The translations under genes and the position numbers were made by a program. A stretch of 64,000 nucleotides of DNA from Allium sativum (lineage: Eukaryota; Streptophyta; Magnoliopsida; Asparagales; Amaryllidaceae), in NCBI GenBank assembly GCA_030737875.1, contig CM060922.1, forward strand, positions 229,690,335 through 229,754,334. Direction: 5' to 3'. The notes beneath the pieces were generated by a model. It was not told the DNA's origin, made no database searches, and saw only the letters and a list, made by a program, of their open reading frames with translations. Shown here in pieces: positions 57,836 to 64,000 of the stretch. The first letter of the stretch is position 1, and each line of letters starts with the position of its first letter.

Positions 57836-58244
57836 AGTCATCAGATTTATCCTTTTGTTTCATAGGACCATGTAAAAGGCATGACTTGCCTAGAATAGTT
57901 CAATGTCTTGAGCAAAGGATTATAAAGTGGATGTAGGTCACGATTTGACCGAACCACTATAAAAATATTGTGTGTCGTTTACCTTTATTTGCACTATTAT
58001 TTATCTGCTCTTCTATCCTTATAAAGTTTGCTGTAAAATCATACAGCGATCACAGAAACGTGTAATTCTAGGTGCCTTCCATCAGAATGGAGAGTAATCC
58101 GCAGCCAGAACGATGAAGGTGCAATAAAGTGAATCACACCATTGATTGCACTCTAACTCTCCAGAGCCGAGAGAAAACGTAAAGGACGCGAAAATAACGT
58201 CCACATGGCAAGGCGATGCACCATGATAAGAACCGCCTTGACGG
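57836..58244 (+). other. Start of Tat 3' untranslated region with LTR-like motif
   Basis: No gene. 57925-57990 (AAAGTGGATGTAGGTCACG through ACCGAACCACTATAAA) resembles the 5' LTR at 51508-51560 (AAAGTGGGCGTAGGCTCG through GCCGAACCACTATAAA), an unexpected internal copy of LTR sequence about 6 kb before the 3' LTR. Confidence 0.6.
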
Positions 58245-58600
58245 AACTCTAACCTTGGCGACCACCGGGAGAGTATAAAAGCGTCTATGATTAAGCACTG
58301 AGAAAGAGCTCTTACCCCGCTGAAGGATCGGGGGGCGACTGAACAGCTAAGCTCGAACTCTAACCTTGGCGACCTCCAGGAGAGTATAAAAGCGTCTATG
58401 ATTAAGCGCTGAGAAAGAGCTCTTACCCCGCTGAAGGATCGGGGAGCGACCGAACGGCTTAGCTCGAACTCTAACCATGGTGATCGCCAGGAGAGTATAA
58501 AAGCATCTACGATTAAGCGCTGAGAAGAATGCTGGAGACTCAGCGCCCCCAGAATTTCTGCCCCGCTGAAGGATCGGTGAGCAGATCATGATACGAGTTC
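58245..58600 (+). repeat. 111-bp tandem repeat in Tat 3' UTR (three units)
   Basis: Units start at 58245, 58356 and 58467 with AACTCTAACC(T/A)TGG and contain GAGAGTATAAAAGC, TCTATGATTAAGC and CCCGCTGAAGGATCGG. The third is extended by about 35 bp, and a decayed fourth half-unit follows to about 58640. Tandem repeats in this position are known in Tat elements and can seed satellites. Confidence 0.85.
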
Positions 58601-59014
58601 GAACTTTAACCCGCTGACGGATCGGGAAAGTATAGAGGTACCAGAGATTTGGCGCCTCAAGGACTATAATCCTACTAAAAATTCCAAGTCCCCCGTATTC
58701 AGAGATAAGGGGCAACGTGCATAGAAAATTTTAATTTTTTTCTGCCGCTTGAAGGATTTGTAATATAATTTCAACTTGATTATAGTCAAATGACTTGTGA
58801 CTAAGTGTGAAGAGTTTATTGAATGCAGGTACACGATGACGCAAAAGAAATAAACTTTCATTCATAAACTACAAGCTTACAAGATAAAGAGGAGCCTAAA
58901 CAAAAGTGAGGGTCATTCTCACAATTACATTTCATGGCCAGTGGAAAGCTTAAAAATCCTAAGGACAAAATATGAACTAATATCTGCATCCTACTCATGC
59001 TAGGGGGGAGGGGG

Positions 59015-59371
59015 CTATGTGGGCTTCTTGCTCTTCTTCTGCTTCCCCGACTCCTCCTTATCAACATCCGAACGATCACCTTTTTTCCTCTTCCTCTTAT
59101 CAACAAGAGGCTCTGGCGAAGAAATAAAGGATTGAGAAGCTAGTTGTGAAGTTATTGATCGGGAGGAAAATCTTACGACCAACCCAGTTTTGGGATCGAT
59201 CTCGGAAATAGGGGGCACATATACTGGATCCTGTTCCCCTTTCATAAGGAGCAACTGCCTCTCCTCTTCAGCCTGTTGTTCAGCCAAGGTTTCCTCATCA
59301 TCACCTCTGAATTCTTTGGTAATGGCGACTTCCTCTTCATCGCCATCGTGGCGCCCGTCCATATCTCTCAA
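59015..59371 (-). pseudogene. Antisense gene, C-terminal segment with basic clusters
   Basis: 118 codons ending at TAG/TGA-free frame to the stop at 59015. It has an acidic Glu-rich first third (EEEVAITKEFRGDDEETLAEQQAEEER) and a basic end with KRKRKKGD and KQKKSKK, which look like nuclear localisation signals. It is linked to the segment at 59570 through a probable short intron or a frame break at 59372-59570. Confidence 0.6.
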
Positions 59372-59569
59372 AGCCTCGATCGGCTCAGCATCTAGGGGGA
59401 CATCAGCACTAACACTTGGCGGGATGTCAACCTTCTCTGCCTATGTCTTCTTCTATGCATCCTTATCAACTGGCCCGCCACCTGTATCATGAGAAACAAA
59501 TGTAATTTTAGGAGAGAATGCGGTTTGCTCAGTTGATTGTCCGGCAAGACGACGACAAGTGACAATTGC

Positions 59570-60976
59570 TTAGACAAATTGCGGAGAAAATACAGTGATA
59601 CCTTCCGTCGATCCTCCATCCAAGCTAGCAGCAGAACCTCCGACAGCTGGAGGAGTTGGACCCAGAGGAATCAATGGATTGTCAGGATTGTATTCCTCAA
59701 TTTTAGAGGCCTTGGGCTCTGCAGCTGAGCTCGAGCCTTCTTCAATTTTATTTTTGCCCTTGGCCTGAGTTTTCTCTTTATCAATCTCTTCTTGGAGTAG
59801 GCGTCTGCCTTTCTCTAAATCCTCAGGTTCGTTATCCCTAAGAATGGTCTGCATCAACTCATTCTCATCAATCTCATCGACTCCTAATCGTTGTTTCTCG
59901 CTCTGGACGATTGCATCCCATATGTTGGCTAAAGTGACATGGTAGTCCGGGATCCATGAGATATTACGGGTCTTGATGACCTGGCCAAGGAAGTCAAACA
60001 GCATTTCTTCAAATCCTTCAATATCTTTCTCTCTCTCGAGGAGCTTTTCATTAGAAACAGTAGTCATTTCAATGGCACTTTCCACATTGTTTTCAGCAAG
60101 AATCGTGCGCTTCTCTACACGCGCGAGTTGATCATTCAGAATCGCCCTCTCTTTTTCGGCCAGAGCTAAACTATCTTTCAAGCTTGCCTTTTCTTTCTCC
60201 CAAGCAGCTTTTTCAGGTTCGAAATGATCCTGTGCTGTTTTCAATTCGATGTTGGCCATCTTGAGATCTTCCACCTCCTTCTTCAATGACGCACGCTCTT
60301 TGTTGTTAGAATCGAGCTCATTATGAAGACGTTGCATGGCCTCCTCCAGCTCTGTCTTGTAATTTTTAGCATCTCGTTGAGCCAAGGCAAGCAAAGATTG
60401 TGCATCTTCCAAGTCCTTTTGTATTTTCACCCTGGCCCTTTCATTGTTATCTATCCTCACTTTGGACCTGTGCGCTTCCATCTCTAGCGTTCGGATGACG
60501 TCTGAAAGGTTGGCAGCGCGCTTCTTCATCGCCTTATATTGCTTGGCTACATGGCGAACATGTCCGATGACTTCAGTATCCCAATTCCTAGGGACTGGTT
60601 CCAGAGCTGGAACAAACATCATCCTCTTGAAGAAGATATCGGGGAATTGTTCTCGTAATTTTTCCAGCTTAGCCTGAGTCTCAGGACCATGGATATAGTC
60701 TCGTGCCCCAGGGGCGCTCAAACTTTGTTGGCTGGAAGGGACAAGGTCAGTTTTCTCCTTCTCAGAATCCTTGTTTGGATCCTTGTTTTTATCCTTAGGC
60801 TCGTTGTGCTTTTTGGATGATCTACTGTGAGATGGCGCGCTCTTCGGATGAGTTAAGTCTTTGGGAAGTTGTTTCCCCCTGTAGGTGGCACTGGATGACT
60901 GTGAGGCTTTCCAGAGGTTTGTTTTGACGGAGATCTGAACCGTGAAGAAGGAGGCTTGTGAGAATCCCAGGACCAA
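59570..60976 (-). pseudogene. Antisense gene, central coiled-coil segment (468 codons open)
   Basis: The longest antisense frame. Residues about 40-90 are Lys/Ser/Asp-rich, 100-140 hold an FPDIFFKRM-type conserved stretch, and 150-340 are a long coiled coil with Ala, Leu and Glu heptads (for example KKRAANLSDVIRTLE through LDSNNKERASLKKEVEDL). Residues 350-400 are globular (WIPDYHVTLANIWDAIVQSE), then acidic and Pro/Ser-rich to the end. The displayed first about 30 residues are probably out of frame with the upstream exon, because 60853-61083 reads the neighbouring frame. Confidence 0.7.
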
Positions 60977-61085
60977 TGGCTGTCTCCCCCTCGGCTACTG
61001 CTACTAGCACGCTTAGGATTTGGATGAAGACTAGGTGTGCCTTCACGAAGAGAGCGATGGGAGTAAGATTGTTTGCGAGACATCT
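60853..61085 (-). pseudogene. Antisense gene, Arg/Ser-rich exon start
   Basis: After a good acceptor (TTTCTTTTGCAAG on the minus strand, 61087-61100) the frame reads MSRKQSYSHRSLREG and a Ser/Arg-rich region to a stop at 60853. The neighbouring frame then continues into the coiled coil, so a one-base shift lies between about 60860 and 60970. Confidence 0.55.
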
Positions 61086-61147
61086 TTCTTGCAAAAGAAA
61101 CAAGTAAATATTAAAACCTTGAATACTGTTGGTATAAAAGTGTGGGG

Positions 61148-61575
61148 TTAGACAGTGCATGTGATTTGTGCATCCCATATAATTCCCCCTAACAGACCAG
61201 GGCCCGAAGTTAGGCTCGTCTGGGTAGTCTCTCGTTCTTCAACTGGAACAGTTGTTTCCTCAGAAATAAGGAAAAATGGCTCCCTTTCGAAGTCTTCCTG
61301 TGTATATACATCGTCGGGTATAGGAATCTTGCTCAATTCTTTAAATAACTGCTTCTCTGTTAAATCATCGGGAGCAGCAGGTTCAACCGGTAGAGAGGCC
61401 CTTGAGGGGAAACCCCCGGAGAGGCTGGGATTTCCTTAGACTCGTCAGCATGGACCTCATCTCCTCTATATACATTTAAGTCTTCGTCGTCCTGGTTAAT
61501 TATCGGCGAAAGACTCTTATGAAGTTTAGTTGTCTCTGCTGCCTGTGACGTTCCTTCTCCCTCGGTCGGGGGCAC
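61148..61575 (-). pseudogene. Antisense gene, acidic linker segments
   Basis: Two overlapping frames: 61360-61575 (MPPTEGEGTSQAAE, DEDLNVYRGDEVHAD) and 61148-61336 (IPIPDDVYTQEDFEREPF). Their acidic, low-complexity character and consistent order suggest one exon broken by a frameshift near 61350. Confidence 0.5.
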
Positions 61576-61839
61576 GTATTTCTAAGGTTTGCCACCAGCA
61601 CCAAGTCCAAACCTTATATCCAGAAGGCGGTGCTTGTGAAGATTCTCGTCAGTAATACATTTCTTGATCTTTAAGAATTCGGATTTGCTTTTCAGAAGAA
61701 GGGATAGTCGATTACTGTACACCGAGCCTTCCGTCTTTGGAAAGGTGTGATCTGCATAGAGAAAAGAAGCATGTTAGCGCTTCGATTTTTTAAACAGGTT
61801 ATTCATTCAAAGGTTCACAATTTACTTGATTTAAGTCAT

Positions 61840-62243
61840 CTTCTTGCACACCCAGCCTGTCTCTTTATATAGAACCAATCGGCCTTGGGATCCCCTATGT
61901 TGCTGTAACCGTCAGATAAGACCTTCCTATTTGCTACCGATTCGAAGAAAGAAAAATTTGGGGTTGCCGTAAAGCGATGCTTGAAAAGGTAATAGAATTT
62001 CAAATCTTTAAACGTGAGCTCAGTTTGCAGGATTTCCGCATATGCAATGTATAGAGTGTATAGGGCTGCGTAGGCATTGGGATGAAGCTACATCGGAGCA
62101 ATACCCAATCGTTTTAAGGTTTCAATGACGATTGGAGGAAACTGAGGAATAGCGCCTACCCAGCACATGAGTCGGCTAACTATCATATACCCCTCCGGAG
62201 CCAGATGAGGTCTATCTTCGCTACCAGGTGTCCTCACATCATC
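61840..62243 (-). pseudogene. Antisense gene, conserved globular domain
   Basis: Read in the frame of 62244-62546 beyond its TGA, the minus strand gives MIVSRLMCWVGAIPQFPPIV, then ETLKRLGIAP, a TAG at about 62088, LHPNAYAALYTLYIAYAEI, LTFKDLKFYYLFKHR and ADWFYIK. The pattern of a proline-hydrophobic start, LGIAP..LHPNA and a YYLF block is that of the putative gypsy-type transposon domain (Transposase_28-like) known from plant antisense ORFs. The frame ends near 61840 with a possible donor. Confidence 0.62.
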
Positions 62244-62546
62244 TCAGGGGATCCCGTGTTTCAAGCAAATTTTCTTAAGCTTTATGTCATCAAGTTTGGA
62301 AGGTAAAGAGTCAGTGAATTTCTCTATTTCTAGTGCATCAGGAATCTCGTCGGGAGCTCGGTCATCTACTTCAGACTCCTCATCAAGCGAGGTACTCTCA
62401 GATTGATCCGATTCCGTTTCTACCTCATATTCAGATCCATAATCCTCACCCTTTGGATTAATTGGAAGAACCTCGGGGTCGTGGTGCTCAGACATCTCGT
62501 GATCCATCTCTGTATCAGATCTTGAAGGGGAACGGTTATCCGACAT
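62244..62546 (-). pseudogene. Antisense gene, acidic N-terminus
   Basis: ATG at 62544-62546, then 100 codons: MSDNRSPSRSDTEMDHEMSE, a long Asp/Glu/Ser-rich stretch, and KLDDIKLKKICLKHGIP before TGA at 62244. The frame continues in the conserved domain past the TGA, so this stop is probably a mutation. This is the best start candidate because the domain follows directly. Confidence 0.62.
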
Positions 62547-63929
62547 TACTGTTTAGGTGAGTAAACATGAGAAATAAGAATATAATTATCCGTCCCCCGT
62601 GTGTGTAAGTGCAAGTGTGTGCCTGTGCATACATGGAAGAAAAGCATAAAGATTAGCTACATAAGCAAGGTATTGGTCGTAATGCGCTATCAAGTTACGC
62701 TGTCATTTAGTCCAGAGGGATCATCTCGTAGGCTCTAACCTAACTGTCCATTGGTGTATCAAGGTCAAGTTGCATTGTTTATTTAACAAGTAAATCGGAT
62801 CACACATCTCCTCGGATCGCATGTCTCCTCAGATCGCGAGACAAGGTTCAGATCGGATCGCGGAGCATCATCGGATCGTGAAGCAAATACAGTCTTGTAG
62901 CATAAGTGCCCACTCGTGAATGAGCGTTGGATCGAGGAAATCAGAACGGATCGCGTTAACCCCTTACGATCCGCCTCGCACGCCACGATCTGATCTAATG
63001 ACACAAACGTGGGAACATCCATTTTATCCTCCTCGACCCGATCCACTGCTGCTGCCACGACCCGATCCGCCTGCTCCCACTTTCCTATCTTCACCCTCCT
63101 TGCGACCCGAACCAAAGTCCCCCGTCCACGAAACGATCCAGCACCTTCCTTTCTTCTCCTCCTCTTTAATCGTGAACTCGGATGCTTAAACCCATCGCCG
63201 TTGTCCTTCGAAAAGCCATAATTTTCACCAGATCCCGCTAATTCTTATCTCAAATCGACGGAAACTCAAGTAAAACGAAGATAGAGACGCTAGAATGTGT
63301 TTTTGACGTGATTACCTGTCTTAAAAAGTGAAGAAATACGAGTTTTCTCTTTTGGGATCGAAGAAAGTGTGAGTTCGGTCTAAACTTCGAGCGGCTGAAC
63401 AAAAGAAGAAGGAGAGGAGGAAGCGAGGTCGGGCCTATATAGGCAAATTCGTGACCGTTGGCCTTCCTTTTTTGTCTTACACGAGTCGTGGGGGCCTGAT
63501 GGGCCACGAAGCCAAGCCCATCGGGAAGACAGGGCGGTCCCTCGACTGGCTCGTGAGAAGGATGGGCCCGCTAAGCCCAAGGCCCACCTAAAAATCGCAT
63601 CATAGCGAACACCCCTCCTTGTGGACCGTGAAATCATGGACGATCCGATCCGACAAACACTCATCAAAATGAGATTTCAGAAATATTCATGAAATTAAAA
63701 AGTTTACCTGACAATCACCCGACAATTTCGCAATGAAATCTCCAAAAGAAAAATTTTGGATAACCAAAGAAATGATCGAAGATTTAACTGGGTATTTATA
63801 CTAATCAGGAAACACAACTTTTTGGAAATGGTGCGACACTATGGACAGACACAACCTTTGCTTTGCATCGCTTCAGGAAAAGGCAGCTCCGTAATTTCGA
63901 AGCATGTTCCATCCTTGATAAAACATACT
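62547..63929. other. Tat region between antisense gene start and polypurine tract
   Basis: No gene. 62790-63125 is dense in GGATCGC/CGATCCG motifs, as is the LTR. A perfect palindrome GCCTATATAGGC at 63434-63445 could serve as a TATA element for the antisense gene on the minus strand, about 0.9 kb upstream of its ATG. Plus-strand ORFs here are incidental. Confidence 0.5.
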
Positions 63930-63944
63930 TCGAGGGGGCAAAAT
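63930..63944 (+). other. Polypurine tract of Tat element
   Basis: CTTCGAGGGGGCAAAA directly precedes the TG of the 3' LTR. It is a normal plus-strand primer for Ty3/gypsy elements. Confidence 0.8.
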
Positions 63945-64000
63945 GTTGGCTAGCTTTTTTGACCAAGCCCCCAAAGTTCACACACGTAGAAAATATGGAA
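63945..64000 (+). repeat. 3' LTR of Tat element, first 56 bp
   Basis: TGTTGGCTAGC through AAAATATGGAA repeats 50797-50851 with one inserted base and about three substitutions. The window ends inside it. Confidence 0.9.

Larger units (their letters stand above)
59015..62546 (-). pseudogene. Antisense gene of Tat element (plant transposon protein, multi-exon, decayed)
   Basis: All gene-like frames between integrase and 3' LTR lie on the minus strand and read in a consistent order, so they look like one spliced gene of about 3.5 kb. From its 5' end: acidic N-terminus (62546-62244), a conserved globular domain (about 62240-61840), acidic linkers (61575-61148), an Arg/Ser-rich stretch (61083-60853), a long coiled coil (about 60560-59960) and a Lys-rich C-terminus with KRKRKK and KKSKK (59015-59130). 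The globular domain resembles the putative gypsy-type transposon domain found in antisense ORFs of Tat elements. Function unknown. Stops and at least one frameshift suggest it is dead here. Confidence 0.7.
50797..64000 (+). mobile_element. Ty3/gypsy element, Tat lineage, decayed, cut by window end
   Basis: 5' LTR 50797-51641, gag-pol in one frame with many stops, a second (archaeal-type) RNase H after the first, integrase without chromodomain, a 6-kb region with an antisense gene, polypurine tract and start of the 3' LTR at 63945. The dual RNase H and the antisense gene downstream of integrase are features of the Tat lineage. The first 56 bp of the two LTRs differ at about four positions, so the insertion is much older than the Tekay. 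Confidence 0.9.

Noticed and set aside
58347..58715. 122-aa minus-strand ORF over the 111-bp repeats
   Set aside because: It is a by-product of the tandem repeat (ASAL-type repeats at unit spacing) and unrelated to the antisense gene order.

Overview
The window is nuclear DNA of a flowering plant; I do not name a species. The basis is intron-split host exons, long-LTR chromoviruses of the Tekay (Del) clade, a Tat-lineage Ty3/gypsy element, a Ty1/copia element, hAT elements with 8-bp target duplications and a Mutator-like element. About nine tenths of it is transposon sequence. The only host gene I recognise is a member of the mitochondrial glycoprotein (MAM33/p32) family, present as parts of two tandem copies. 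Exon 3 of copy 1 lies at 30742-30877. Exons 1 and 2 of copy 2 lie at 36633-36890 and 39602-39870. The other exons of each copy should lie outside the window.

Layout. 1-20553: minus-strand non-autonomous Tekay derivative arranged as internal region - LTR - internal region - LTR. Its right LTR is split by a young full-length Tekay element on the plus strand (8605-20338, target duplication TTTTC). 20554-27703: a copia LTR on the minus strand, split by a Mutator-like element (20798-27508), itself split by a hAT element (21839-27169), which holds a smaller Ac-like hAT (25408-26329) carrying a piece of a HAUS1/augmin gene. 27704-30877: intron 2 and exon 3 of p32 copy 1, with a 1.15-kb hAT in the intron. 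30878-36570: intergenic. 36571-40067: promoter, exon 1, a 2.7-kb intron with a foldback hAT, exon 2 and the start of intron 2 of p32 copy 2. 40068-50796: the same copia insertion in copy 2 (3' LTR, decayed internal region, 5' LTR), with the same Mutator-like and hAT elements nested in the 5' LTR. 50797-64000: an older Tat-lineage element inserted in that LTR, with an antisense gene downstream of integrase and a 3' LTR cut off by the window end.

History inferred from nesting: copia entered intron 2 of p32; the Mutator-like element entered its LTR; the hAT entered the Mutator-like element; the whole locus then duplicated in tandem. After that, copy 1 received the HAUS1-carrying hAT, the minus-strand Tekay derivative and finally the full-length Tekay; copy 2 received the Tat element and an internal duplication in its hAT. 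Two points support this. The 5-bp motif ATGGC sits left of the copy 2 copia and right of the copy 1 copia LTR. The splice phases of exon 2 (copy 2) and exon 3 (copy 1) fit each other.

No transposon protein gene here is intact. I saw no tRNA, rRNA or CRISPR array, and no bacterial-type operon.
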